From: an uncultured Coriobacteriales bacterium
GTDB taxonomy: Bacteria; Actinomycetota; Coriobacteriia; Coriobacteriales; UMGS124
NCBI GenBank assembly: GCA_902464015.1
Contig: CABQHM010000010.1
Location: 1-64,000 of the forward strand
DNA: 64,000 bases
Reading direction: 5' to 3'
In this document: positions 1-9,085 of the stretch, one piece after another
How positions within the stretch are numbered: the first letter of the stretch is position 1
Layout of the letters: every line of letters starts with the position of its first letter
The notes under the pieces: generated by a model
The model's input: only the letters and a program-made list of their open reading frames with translations
The model's database searches: none
What the model was told of the DNA's origin: nothing
Program-made: the position numbers and the translations under genes

Positions 1-322
1 GCGCCTTCGACGACTCGAGTTATAGCCCGGGCCGCAACCGCCGCGCATCGGCCGCACCCTCGCCAAAACGACGCGAGGGCATCGGCCGCGCATCCACTCT
101 TGAGGGGGAGGAGGAGGGTGGAGCCGATGGGTGTTGACTTTTCCATGCGTATGTTGAGCTGGTTCTTTAAGCAGTTTTTAAGGTAATCACGTGCCCTAGT
201 GCCCCGTACACTTTGCATCTATTACGAAAAGATTTCTTCCGCGTATACTGGAGAGTAACTGAGTGCGCAGGACGCCTCATCCCGGCCATCACCCGCACCG
301 TTTACTCAAAGGGGGACACAAT
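1..322. other. leader region upstream of the first LuxR gene
   Basis: No convincing gene. GCATCGGCCGC occurs twice (about 45-55 and 79-91), and CCCTCG/CGAGGG arms near 57-80 could form a small hairpin. TTGAGCTGG at 154-162 matches a motif also found near reductase genes at 18824, 32635 and 36504. A strong ribosome-binding site, GGGGGAC at 311-317, precedes the ATG at 323. Confidence 0.45.
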
Positions 323-1741
323 ATGTCTACCGATCCACGTCTCTCAAGTGCGGTTGCCCATCTCCTCCACTGGTCTCTGCCCTCTTCTCTGCTGTTTCTC
401 GCAATTCTCATGTTGCTCGCGCACGCACCCTATGCCGCGCCCATCGTAAGCCCCTCGTCTTTTTATCTTGCCTGCATGCTCGGAGCGCTCCTTGCGCTTG
501 TGACGCTTCCCCTTCGCCCATGGGGCCGCCGCGCTCGACGCGCATGGTGCGTCGGCGGCGGCATCGCCCTTGAAGCAGCATGGATCATTCTGCTGGTTGC
601 CGAACAGCAACGCTCTGCCGAGCTTTTGCTCCTTGGATCCGCCTTGGCTGGATGTTCATCTGCATGTCTGTTGGTTCTTTGGCTTTGGGTAGATCAGGCA
701 AGCGAGGCATCAGGCGAAATCACCAAACTTGCGGGAACATTCGGCATTGCATATCTGGCGTACACCTTCTTTTCCGTTGTGCCCCATGCCGGCGTCGTGA
801 GCTACTTGTTTCCTTTGCTCACTTGTCCTCCCCTGTTCGTGGACTTGGGAAACGAGCCGCCCAACGCCGCCGAAAACGCGGACTCTTCTCCTAAAGTGCA
901 TCCCCCCGTGCCTCAAGCCATCGCTGTAACGCTTACGCTCGCCTTGTTCGGCGCTGGTTTCTCGGCATTGGGTTTCGGCGGACCTCAGGTCGAGCAGGGA
1001 GCCGGCTTACTCGCCATCCTGCTTTTCTGCTGCCTTCTTCCCTTTGGCGGCAACATGCACATCCTTCGCATTGCGGCCGTGCCGCTCGTCGTGTTCTCAC
1101 TGTGCTTGGGGGCTCTTGCGGGCGTTGGCAATGCTTTTGCTTTCTTCCTCGCAGGATGCGGCTCGCTCGTTATCTGGCTCTTTCTCATGTTCCGTTTTGG
1201 ATACGGCAGCCCGCGCAGCGCCACAATACGATCCATCACCCTGCGCTTGCTGCATATCGGTGCCTCAGCCGGCGCCGGCATGATGCTGGGAAACGTCGTG
1301 TTTGGCGCACTGCCCATAGCCGATGCAAACCACGCCTTCGCTCTCGTGGCCGCTATCGTCGTGGCGGATTTCTTCTGGCAGGCAAGCAGTCTCACATGCA
1401 GGTCGGCCGACCGGAGCGCCGCCTATACCACCGTCGCCGGCGTCATGGCACCAGCAGCGCATGTGGCCGACACGCAAGCCCCGACGGCCAGTGACGACTC
1501 CCAGCTTGGCTTCGACCCGGAGGAGACGGGGCGCGTCGCATCCATGCTGGCCCTTTCTCCGCGCGAGGCCCAAGTTGCCGTGCTTCTTTGTCAGAGCAAG
1601 AGCGTGGGCTACATCTCCAAGAAGCTCGGTGTAGCCAACAGTACCACCAAGACCCATGTGCGCCACGTCTACGAGAAGGCCAACGTCCACAGCCGCGACG
1701 AGCTTCAGCTCGAACTGGAGCGCCTACTTAAGGCGAAGTAA
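323..1741 (+). CDS. membrane-bound LuxR-family transcriptional regulator
   Basis: A 472-residue protein whose first 370 or so residues are a run of hydrophobic segments without enzyme motifs, joined by a short linker to a C-terminal LuxR/NarL helix-turn-helix (last ~65 residues, starting ALSPREAQVAVLL and containing STTKTHVRHVYEKANVHSR). The polytopic N-terminal part probably senses a ligand at or in the membrane, and the tail binds DNA; the ligand is unknown. The ATG at 323 is chosen over an in-frame GTG at 263 because GGGGGAC lies 5 nt upstream. The next gene is convergent, so its target probably lies left of the window, or it regulates itself. A terminator-like hairpin follows at 1977. Confidence 0.88.
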   Translation: MSTDPRLSSAVAHLLHWSLPSSLLFLAILMLLAHAPYAAPIVSPSSFYLACMLGALLALVTLPLRPWGRRARRAWCVGGGIALEAAWIILLVAEQQRSAELLLLGSALAGCSSACLLVLWLWVDQASEASGEITKLAGTFGIAYLAYTFFSVVPHAGVVSYLFPLLTCPPLFVDLGNEPPNAAENADSSPKVHPPVPQAIAVTLTLALFGAGFSALGFGGPQVEQGAGLLAILLFCCLLPFGGNMHILRIAAVPLVVFSLCLGALAGVGNAFAFFLAGCGSLVIWLFLMFRFGYGSPRSATIRSITLRLLHIGASAGAGMMLGNVVFGALPIADANHAFALVAAIVVADFFWQASSLTCRSADRSAAYTTVAGVMAPAAHVADTQAPTASDDSQLGFDPEETGRVASMLALSPREAQVAVLLCQSKSVGYISKKLGVANSTTKTHVRHVYEKANVHSRDELQLELERLLKAK

Positions 1742-1976
1742 CGGGGGCCTCATTGCGACTGCTCGTACCCGCGCTTTTCGAGGGGACAGACAAGCGCCCT
1801 GCGCCTCATCTACAAAGAGCATCCCTTGCTCACAGGCGGCCTCATGCAGATGCGAAATGGAAGGGTCAAACCCAAACGCTAGATTCTAGGCCGCATACGT
1901 CACCCACGCCAAACGTTAAAGCACAAATCGCAGCCATCGCCCGTCCCGAGCGCCATCAACCAGATCGATTACAACA
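1742..1976. other. non-coding stretch after the LuxR gene
   Basis: About 235 bases with no recognisable gene, repeat or promoter. The short open frames here have no ribosome-binding site and resemble no family I recognise. Confidence 0.35.
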
Positions 1977-2007
1977 AAGCCCCGCAGGTTTCAATCTGCG
2001 GGGCTTT
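1977..2007 (+). terminator. rho-independent terminator
   Basis: AGCCCCGCAG and CTGCGGGGCT form a 10-bp GC-rich stem around an 8-nt loop, followed by TTTT on the plus strand. It lies about 235 nt after the LuxR stop and just before the 3' end of the convergent RND gene. Confidence 0.75.
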
Positions 2008-2096
2008 TGACTTACCTATGAGCGGAATGACCCTCGCCATGCATCGAGGAAAGCACCAGCACAATAACCGTGCGTCCCATCCAACAGCCACGCACG

Positions 2097-5000
2097 TTAT
2101 GCGGTCGGCGGGAGCGCTCCAGGGGTGCCGGTGGCACCGGGAACCTCGGGCGTCGCAGGCGTGATGGACACCTCGGGGGCTTCGGCGGCCTCGCGAGCCA
2201 GACGTGCGGTGCGCTCCTGCAGGTAGGCGGCCGCATCGCCAGGATCGTCGTCGATGTTCTCGTCGCCCAGGTCGACCTCCTTGGGTACCTTGCGGTACAA
2301 GATGTCGTACATGATGGGCACGATGTAGAGCGTCATGAACGTGGCGTAGGCCATGCCGCCCACCACGACAAGTGCCATACCGCGCTGCATGGTGCCACCC
2401 ACATCCTGACTGAGCACGAGCGGCAGCATGGAGAGAATGGTGGTAAGCGCCGTCATGAGGATGGGGCGCATGCGCGTGACGCCGGTTGCCACAAGCGCAT
2501 CGCGCTTGTCGAGCCCTCCGCGACGCAGCTGGTTGACGTAATCAACAAACACGATACCGTTGTTCACGACCGTACCCATAAGCACGAGGAAGCCCATAAG
2601 CGACAGGATGTCAAGCTGCTGGCCGGCGAGCAGCAGCGCCAGAAAGCCACCCGTAAAGGCCAGGGGCACCGTGAGCAGCACAATAAAGGGCGACAGCAGA
2701 CTCTGGAACTGGGCGACCATCACAAGATAGATGAGCACAAGCCCAAGCAGCGCCATGAGACCCATCTGCCTGAGCATCGTCGAAATGTTGTCGAGCTCGC
2801 CGCCAAACACAAGCGTGCATCCGTCGGGCACGTCGTAGTCATCGAGCTTCTCCTGCAGCTCGCGAGAGAGCAGGGCGTTGTTCTCGCCGTCCTTGACGTC
2901 AGCCGTGACCGTCATGGTGCGTTCGGAGTTCTCATGCGAGATGGATGTCGAGGCCTTGCCCTGCGTCACCGTGGCGACATCGGACAGCTTGAACGTGATA
3001 TCCCCGATGCTGATTTCGCGGTTGAGGAGGTTCGCCTTGGTGACGGGGTCGGTCTCGTCAACAATCGTCACTGAGACGCTCGTGTTGTTGACCGTGATGT
3101 CGGCGGAGGTCGCCTCGGTCTTAATCTGCGACGAAAGCGCCTGGTAGAGCTGGGCTACCGTCACGCCCTTCTCCGCAAGCTTATTGCGGTCGATGTCAAG
3201 CTGGAGCTCGTTGGCCGCGTCCTCCATACCGTTGTCGATGTTCTCATACCCGTCGACCTCGCCCACGATGTCCATGACGTCCTGGCTCATGTCGAGCAGC
3301 GTCTGCTGGTCGGGGCCCTTGAGGGTGATGGACAGGCCCGACCCCATCATGGAGCTCATCTCGTCAGAAGAAGAGGCACTCGTCAGAACCTCGCAGTCGA
3401 GCTTGCGCGTGTTCTTTCCAATCTTGTCCACGATGTTCGAGACCTGCTGCTCGGTTTCCACCGTATCGTCAAGCTGGACATACAGCGTGAAATGGTTGAA
3501 CGATTTGTCAGAGCCCGTGGACCCGGCGGCGGAGGACATGACCGACAGCATGGCATTGCCGTCCATAGCGCCCACCACATCGACGCCGTCGACATCGAGA
3601 ACCGCGTCGACCACCTGGTCGGCCGTGGCGCACGCCGTCTCCTTGTCGGTACCCTCAGGCATGGTCACCTGGGCAACGATGGTCTTGCTCGACATCGAAG
3701 GCATCATGTTGATACCCATGCTGAACACGCCTGCGACCGAGAACGCCAGCAGGCCCACGGCAACCAACAGCGGCAGGGCCTTGTGGCGCAGGAAGAACTC
3801 AAGCGAATTGCCGTAAGCGACGCGCACATGCTCGAACCAGCCCGGCTTGGCGGGTTTCATGCGCTTGAACATGTACGTGGAAACCGTAGGAACGAGCGTT
3901 AGGGCCACAAGCAGCGATGCGGCAAGCACATAGGCGATAGTGAGCGCAAAAGGCACGAGGAGCTGGCTCACAAGGCCTGAAGTGAAAATGGCAGGCAGAA
4001 ACACGCACACCGTGGTGAGCGTGGAGGCCACGACGGCGCCCGTAATCTGCTTAGCTCCCTGCACGGCGGCACGCGCAGGAGGAATGCCGCGGCCACGCAG
4101 ACGGTAGATGTTCTCAAGCACCACAATCGAGTTGTCCACGAGCATGCCGATGGCCAATGCGATGCCGCCCAGCGTGAGGACGTTGACCGTGAGGCCCGAG
4201 AAGTACATGAAAATGAGCGCGCACAGCACCGAGAACGGGATGGAGAACGCCACGACGAGCGTGGGCTTCACCGACTTGAGGAACAGAGCAAGGACCACGA
4301 CGGCCAGGCCCGCGCCCATAACCAGCGACTGGAGGATGTTGCTGATGAACAGCTCGATGTAGGAGCCCTGGTCGTACAGAGCGTCGATCTCGAGGCTGGA
4401 GTTGTCCTTCTCGAGTTCGGCAATGCGCGTGGCGCAAGCCTTCGACACGTCGGAGGTTGAGGCGGTCGAGCTCTTGTACACCGAAAGCAGAAGTCCCTTG
4501 CCGTCGTTGAGGCGCATGTAGGATTCGCCCGCATTGTCGATAAGCGTAACGTCGGCCACATCAGAAAGCTTGACCTCGCCCACGCCATCAATGTCGGCAA
4601 GAACAAGGTCGGAGAGCTCGTCTGCCGAGGTGAAGCCCTCGCCCACGCGCACGAGCCACTGGTCGTCGTTGGCGTCGCTCACATAACCGGCAGGCATAGC
4701 GAAGTTCTGGGCAGAGATAACCTGGGCCAGCGTTGACTTGTCAACCAGGGCGTCGACGTTAGCCTGGGCAAGCGCCTGGTCGCGCTGCTCGTTGAACTGC
4801 TCGCGAGAAGCCTTGAGCTGGGCCGCCTGCTCGTCGAGCTGGGCCTGGGCGGCATCGATCTGCGCGTAGGCGTCGGGGTTGACGTCGCGTCCGCCTGCCT
4901 GATCAAGCTGGTCACGCTGGGTGTTAAGGTCGGACTGGGCTTGCGCGAGCTGAGCGTCGCCATCGTCGAGCTGTTGCTTGGCATCGGCCAGAGAGTTGTC

Positions 5001-5609
5001 AACATGTGCTGCAAGCTTGTCGTTGACGGCGTCAATCTTCTTTTGGTTGAGGCGCACCTCCACCGACTGCTCCACCGCACCGGAAACCGAAACGTCGGCG
5101 ACACCGTCGATACGCTCGAACTCGGGAACAATCTTGTCTTCGACATACGAGGTGAGCTCGTAGATGTCCTTGGAGTCATCGCGCACGCCCAAGTAGACCG
5201 TGGCCATCATGTCGGAGCTGATCTCCATGTAATTGGGGCTGCCCGCGTCGTCGGGCAGCTGCGAGGAGACCTCGTTCACCGCCGAGGAAACCTTGACGAG
5301 CGCCGAGTCCATGTCGGTGCCGTCCTCAAACTCCAGGAAGATCATGGAGTAGTTGTCCGAGCTCTTTGAGGTAACGTTCGACACGCCGTTCACCGTGGCG
5401 AGGCTGCCCTCGAGCACATCCGTAATTTCGGACTCCACCTCCTCGGCGGTCGCACCGGGGTCGGTGGTGATAACCGCCAGATAGGGCAGGTCCATCTCGG
5501 GGTACAGGTCGGTCTTCATCTTGGAGAGGGACACGCCGCCCAAAATAAGGGAGACGATAACGGCCACAACGATAATGTAGGGCCGCTTGACAGAGAATCG
5601 GCTGAGCAT
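2097..5609 (-). CDS. RND-family efflux transporter (HAE/AcrB-like, single gene)
   Basis: A 1170-residue proton-driven exporter of the AcrB/SwrC class. It begins LSRFSVKRPYIIVVAVIV (first transmembrane helix). The GMLVDNSIVVLENIYR segment corresponds to the TM4 proton-relay region, where the usual Asp-Asp is Asp-Asn, as in many Gram-positive homologues. Two large extracytoplasmic porter loops are present. Residues ~205-300 form a Gln/Asp/Ala-rich coiled coil (KQQLDDGDAQLAQAQ and similar) inserted in the first porter loop. No membrane-fusion or outer-membrane partner gene is adjacent, so the coiled coil may replace an adaptor. The ATG at 5609 is preferred to a TTG at 5630 because GGAAGGA lies about 11 nt before it. 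The acidic C-tail (DLGDENIDDDPGD) is probably cytoplasmic. Substrate unknown. Confidence 0.93.
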   Translation of the reverse strand: MLSRFSVKRPYIIVVAVIVSLILGGVSLSKMKTDLYPEMDLPYLAVITTDPGATAEEVESEITDVLEGSLATVNGVSNVTSKSSDNYSMIFLEFEDGTDMDSALVKVSSAVNEVSSQLPDDAGSPNYMEISSDMMATVYLGVRDDSKDIYELTSYVEDKIVPEFERIDGVADVSVSGAVEQSVEVRLNQKKIDAVNDKLAAHVDNSLADAKQQLDDGDAQLAQAQSDLNTQRDQLDQAGGRDVNPDAYAQIDAAQAQLDEQAAQLKASREQFNEQRDQALAQANVDALVDKSTLAQVISAQNFAMPAGYVSDANDDQWLVRVGEGFTSADELSDLVLADIDGVGEVKLSDVADVTLIDNAGESYMRLNDGKGLLLSVYKSSTASTSDVSKACATRIAELEKDNSSLEIDALYDQGSYIELFISNILQSLVMGAGLAVVVLALFLKSVKPTLVVAFSIPFSVLCALIFMYFSGLTVNVLTLGGIALAIGMLVDNSIVVLENIYRLRGRGIPPARAAVQGAKQITGAVVASTLTTVCVFLPAIFTSGLVSQLLVPFALTIAYVLAASLLVALTLVPTVSTYMFKRMKPAKPGWFEHVRVAYGNSLEFFLRHKALPLLVAVGLLAFSVAGVFSMGINMMPSMSSKTIVAQVTMPEGTDKETACATADQVVDAVLDVDGVDVVGAMDGNAMLSVMSSAAGSTGSDKSFNHFTLYVQLDDTVETEQQVSNIVDKIGKNTRKLDCEVLTSASSSDEMSSMMGSGLSITLKGPDQQTLLDMSQDVMDIVGEVDGYENIDNGMEDAANELQLDIDRNKLAEKGVTVAQLYQALSSQIKTEATSADITVNNTSVSVTIVDETDPVTKANLLNREISIGDITFKLSDVATVTQGKASTSISHENSERTMTVTADVKDGENNALLSRELQEKLDDYDVPDGCTLVFGGELDNISTMLRQMGLMALLGLVLIYLVMVAQFQSLLSPFIVLLTVPLAFTGGFLALLLAGQQLDILSLMGFLVLMGTVVNNGIVFVDYVNQLRRGGLDKRDALVATGVTRMRPILMTALTTILSMLPLVLSQDVGGTMQRGMALVVVGGMAYATFMTLYIVPIMYDILYRKVPKEVDLGDENIDDDPGDAAAYLQERTARLAREAAEAPEVSITPATPEVPGATGTPGALPPTA

Positions 5610-5975
5610 GGGCTGGGCTTGTCCTTCCAACGATGCATGTGAGAGACGCCATGCCGAAGCAGGCGCATTACGCTAAACTACCCCGTTGACACGCGCCTCT
5701 GTCGAACGCCTGGAAACATCCCCACAAATTCTCAACTTACTGGCGGGGCCTCGAAGCGAGCCCTCCTTCTGCAAACATCGCCAAGCATGCCCCCAAGACC
5801 CTACTACGCCAACCCATATCGCTGATAGGGACTGTTCTTCTTCTGAGTGGGCCGGGTTTTGGCAGCGTCTGGGCAGCGTGCAATTTACACGTGCAAGAAG
5901 TCGGGCACATCGTTGAAGGCCTTGCCATCGTCAACGGTGGACAAACAAGCCGAGCCAGTGCCCGACGAGCATCCT
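5610..5975. other. upstream region of the RND gene
   Basis: About 365 bases between the RND start and the diguanylate cyclase stop, both on the minus strand. I see no gene and no clear hairpin. It must hold the RND promoter, but no convincing -35/-10 pair stands out. Confidence 0.35.
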
Positions 5976-6854
5976 TTAATCCTCCACGGCGAAGCTGTTC
6001 TTGCCCGTGGCTTTCGCATCGTACATGGCGCGGTCGGCACGCTGGATAAGAGTCTGCGCGTCCAAGTTCTCGACCTTCTCCTGGTAGTACGCACCGACAC
6101 TGAGGGTAACCCTCATGCCCCCGTCGACATCGATAGGCGGAATCGACCGCAGTCGGCACTCAAGCTCTGCCTCGTTTACATTTCGCAATGCGGCAACAAA
6201 CTCGTCGCCGCCATAGCGTGCCAGAATGTCCTCGGCCGTAGGTGCCAGGGCCTCACGCAAGGCCTCGGCCACCCGAGAAAGCACTTTGTCGCCCGCAAGA
6301 TGCCCCAGGCGATCGTTGATATCCTTGAAGTCATCGATGTCGAGCATCACCACAGAGAGCGGTGTGCCATCGAGAACCGAACGGTTGATGAGGATGTTCA
6401 GACGCTCATCAAGATAACGCCTGTTGGAAAGCCCTGTGAGGTCGTCGGTGTACATCTTGCGATTGAACGTGGTGACGCGATCGACAAACTCGTTGTTGCC
6501 GAACGCCGAGAGCAGCACATTATCGTTCGAGGCCATGACGACCTCCAACACGTATCGCCTGCCGTCAACCTCCACGGGTTGGGCCACCACATGATAGATG
6601 TCGTTACCGATGAACTCGAATTTTGAGTACCGTTCGCGCTCCATGAAGCACCGCGCCGACAGGCAGTTCTCACAGCGGGCGGTCTTATTCCACACGTGGA
6701 AGCATCTGTCAGGCTGAGCACGAAGCTCGCCACCTTCAATGGTGTATGCCATCATGCTGATGGGGTCAACCAAGCGCACCACGTCGAACAGCTGAGACAT
6801 CTCAGCCGCAAGCTCCTGGAAATGAGCTTTTTTATACTTCGGCACTGCTTCCAT
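5976..6854 (-). CDS. diguanylate cyclase (GGDEF) with cysteine-rich PAS-like sensor
   Basis: A 292-residue soluble protein predicted to make cyclic di-GMP from two GTP. The C-terminal half holds the GGDEF catalytic motif (ARYGGDEFVAAL, about residue 209) and typical strands such as SVVMLDIDDFKDIND. The position of the inhibitory RxxD site reads TAED, so product inhibition may be lost. The N-terminal ~120 residues look PAS-like, with a cysteine cluster (RCFHVWNKTARCENCLSARC) that could bind zinc or a redox cofactor. ATG at 6854 is preferred to an earlier start because GGGGGA lies 7 nt upstream. It is divergent from the SnoaL-LytTR gene at 6983. Confidence 0.88.
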   Translation of the reverse strand: MEAVPKYKKAHFQELAAEMSQLFDVVRLVDPISMMAYTIEGGELRAQPDRCFHVWNKTARCENCLSARCFMERERYSKFEFIGNDIYHVVAQPVEVDGRRYVLEVVMASNDNVLLSAFGNNEFVDRVTTFNRKMYTDDLTGLSNRRYLDERLNILINRSVLDGTPLSVVMLDIDDFKDINDRLGHLAGDKVLSRVAEALREALAPTAEDILARYGGDEFVAALRNVNEAELECRLRSIPPIDVDGGMRVTLSVGAYYQEKVENLDAQTLIQRADRAMYDAKATGKNSFAVED

Positions 6855-6982
6855 GAAACATCCCCCGCCCACGGTTTGACAAACGACGTGTATCTTAAAC
6901 CCAATACCATGTGACAAAGAGGCATACCTGACCTTCCCATAGGGCTATCATTGCACCAACAAGAGGCGCAGGGAGGGTCAGC

Positions 6983-7768
6983 ATGCGTAGCGAAGACATC
7001 GCGGAACTGTCGGCAAGGGTGCTGCTCGCGTACTACAACAACGATATCGAACCTTTCCTGGATGCATGCCACCCAAACGTGCTTTGGATTGGCCCCGGCG
7101 AAGGTCAAATTATTCAGACGCAGGAGACGCTCAGGAACACCTTCTATGCCGAGAAAAACAATCTAACGTTTGCGGTTCACGACCTCAGCGTCACCGCGCT
7201 TCCCACCGGAAGCCCCTCGGTCCTCGAGGTGGTCATGATGTTCCTTGTCGACACCTTCTGGCCAAATGGAGCAACCGGCCGCGTGAGCCAGCGAATCCAC
7301 CTCAGCTGGGTAGGTTGTAAGGAGACGCCGCGCATTCTGCTGTGCCATATCTCAAACGCCATCGCATATGATGAGCGCGACACCATTTATCCCCTGCATT
7401 ATGACGAGACCTTTGGGACAGAGATGCACTACGAAGGGGCTCCCGCCTCAGGCAGGGTCTGCCTGCGCGCAAAAGGGCACACGACGATGTATCTCGACCA
7501 CGAGTGCATCATCTATGCAGAGAGTCACGACCGCCACACGCTGGTCCATACCTCCAGCGGTACCTACGAAGCCACCGAGTCGCTTTCGGCAATTGCCAAG
7601 CTCTACCAAGACTTGCTCGTGCGCTGCCATGCGAGTTACCTGGTAAACCCAGCTTTTATCTCAAGTATTTCGCGTTTTCAAGTTGAACTGCACGACGGAA
7701 CAATCTTGCCAATCCCCGAGAAGAAATACACGACCATCCGAGCGCTTCTCGAGCAGAGGATGCACTAG
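6983..7768 (+). CDS. LytTR-family regulator with SnoaL/NTF2-like N-terminal domain
   Basis: A 261-residue protein. Residues ~5-130 resemble a SnoaL-like/NTF2 fold (DACHPNVLWIGPGEGQ, then WPNGATGRVSQRIHLSW), a cone-shaped ligand pocket. Residues ~155-258 are a LytTR DNA-binding domain (YLDHECIIYAESHDRHTLVHT, then CHASYLVNPAFI, then LPIPEKKY). There is no phosphoreceiver domain, so it is a one-component regulator that probably binds a small molecule in its N-terminal pocket. GGGAGGG lies just upstream of the ATG. The 128-bp gap to the divergent diguanylate cyclase gene may be shared control DNA. Ligand and target are unknown. Confidence 0.8.
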   Translation: MRSEDIAELSARVLLAYYNNDIEPFLDACHPNVLWIGPGEGQIIQTQETLRNTFYAEKNNLTFAVHDLSVTALPTGSPSVLEVVMMFLVDTFWPNGATGRVSQRIHLSWVGCKETPRILLCHISNAIAYDERDTIYPLHYDETFGTEMHYEGAPASGRVCLRAKGHTTMYLDHECIIYAESHDRHTLVHTSSGTYEATESLSAIAKLYQDLLVRCHASYLVNPAFISSISRFQVELHDGTILPIPEKKYTTIRALLEQRMH

Positions 7769-7964
7769 AGAAACGGCAAAACCACTCAAGCAAAGTGGCA
7801 AGGATACACTGCGTGCCCTCCATGACGGCTATTTACAGCATCAAAGCGGGAGGAGCCATGGCAGTCGACGACCCCGATGGTCAAACGGATTGAAAAGCTA
7901 CCGTGAATTATCCCTAAGCAATGGCCACCACGGCCAAGTATTATATCAAGCAAGTCCCAGCATC

Positions 7965-8003
7965 AAAGGCGCTGCGGCATCCGGACAGGCATGTCGCAGC
8001 GCC
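7965..8003 (-). terminator. terminator of the HemW-like gene
   Basis: GGCGCTGCG at 7968-7976 pairs perfectly with CGCAGCGCC at 7995-8003 around an 18-nt loop, followed by TTTG on the minus strand. It may also serve the convergent LytTR gene. Confidence 0.65.
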
Positions 8004-8016
8004 CCTCCTGCGATTT

Positions 8017-9027
8017 CTATCCCGCCCTACGCACGGTCGCGACGCACTTCTCGGGGTCATCAGAGAAGCGAAGGTACGTAGAGAGCTCGGACGTATTGCG
8101 AGCCTCGACACCGTCAAAGAGCGTGCGAGCGCCCAGGCCGAAGCCGAGTGTCTCCGTAGTGCCGGCTGCCACAAGTACCTCGTAGAGGCTCTCGTGACCA
8201 GGCAGGGCCCAGCGTCCGGGGAGATACTCGCCGAAGCCGGCCATAGCAAGGGCCTCCCGCATGGCTGCACGTACCTGCTCCGCCTCCTCGGCGCTAGGGG
8301 TGCAGGCCGTGGCTGATACAGGTACGGCAAGGTTCGCCGCAGGCCTGTAATCCCCCAGGCGCACCTCGCTCGCGCCATAGGCCAAGACCACCTCCACACT
8401 CGCACGTGCCGAGGCGGGCGTCTGCCCCGGAATGCCCACGAGCAGCTCAAACGCAAGGTCCGCCTCGCGATCGGCCAGGCGCACACCATGGCCACACTCT
8501 GGCAGGGCACCAAGCACCATACGCGTCACGTCCATAGCGCTCGGATCGAGCGCACGACCCAGAGCTCGCCACTCCTTGAGCGAACTCGTGGCGTAATCCA
8601 TCACAATGCGGCTCACATGCCCGATGCGAAAAGCGTCCACCGAGGCAGCCGCCACCATGCCGGGTCGGGCACGAAGCACGATTTCGGCACCCGGTGCGAG
8701 GTTGAAGTTCTGGCACACGTCACGCAGAAGCGCCCCCAGCACGTCATCGGCCACATGCGCTGCCATGCCGTCGGTAAGCGCCACGGCCTGCACCTGGCAG
8801 TCGGCATAATCGGGGGCGCTGGCAAGCACCTCGCGGGCGAGCGCCCCCACATAGGCATGGCCATCCACCATGCGTGGGTCAAGCATGCCCGGCACGCCGT
8901 TGCCACCCGCTTCCGGCGAAAAGGGCATGCGCAGCTCGACTACGATGGGACGCAAGCCCGTGTCCCTCGGCATCGTTTCGCAATCCACAACCCGCAAATC
9001 ACCTTTGCAACCGCCGTTCGCACCCAT
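8017..9027 (-). CDS. HemW/coproporphyrinogen-oxidase-like protein lacking radical-SAM cysteines
   Basis: About 336 residues following the HemW-family order: an N-terminal strand (RPIVVELRMPF) where HemW has its iron-sulfur loop, a middle segment ending ELLVGIPGQTPASARASVEV (HemW DLIYGLPGQT), and a C-terminal part AMREALAMAGFGEYLPGRW ... LGFGLGARTLFDGVEARNTSELSTYL matching the HemW GLGPGAHS region. The CxxxCxxC motif that binds the 4Fe-4S cluster is absent, so radical-SAM chemistry is not expected. It may be a heme- or cofactor-handling pseudoenzyme. It follows the reductase gene that starts at 11156 on the same strand, and a paralogue follows the reductase at 36673. The start is uncertain: ATG at 9027 has AGGGGA 12 nt upstream, and ATG at 8973 is an alternative. 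Confidence 0.7.
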   Translation of the reverse strand: MGANGGCKGDLRVVDCETMPRDTGLRPIVVELRMPFSPEAGGNGVPGMLDPRMVDGHAYVGALAREVLASAPDYADCQVQAVALTDGMAAHVADDVLGALLRDVCQNFNLAPGAEIVLRARPGMVAAASVDAFRIGHVSRIVMDYATSSLKEWRALGRALDPSAMDVTRMVLGALPECGHGVRLADREADLAFELLVGIPGQTPASARASVEVVLAYGASEVRLGDYRPAANLAVPVSATACTPSAEEAEQVRAAMREALAMAGFGEYLPGRWALPGHESLYEVLVAAGTTETLGFGLGARTLFDGVEARNTSELSTYLRFSDDPEKCVATVRRAG

Positions 9028-9085
9028 GCCCTCGCGCACTCCCCTCGAATCCACGCCCGTTTGCGACCGATGCCGTACAAAAAAC

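Noticed and set aside
1742..1976. Small open frame after the first LuxR gene
   Set aside because: No ribosome-binding site, no recognisable domain, and biased composition.
8017..9027. Annotation as oxygen-independent coproporphyrinogen III oxidase
   Set aside because: The overall fold matches HemN/HemW, but the CxxxCxxC motif required for the radical-SAM cluster is missing.
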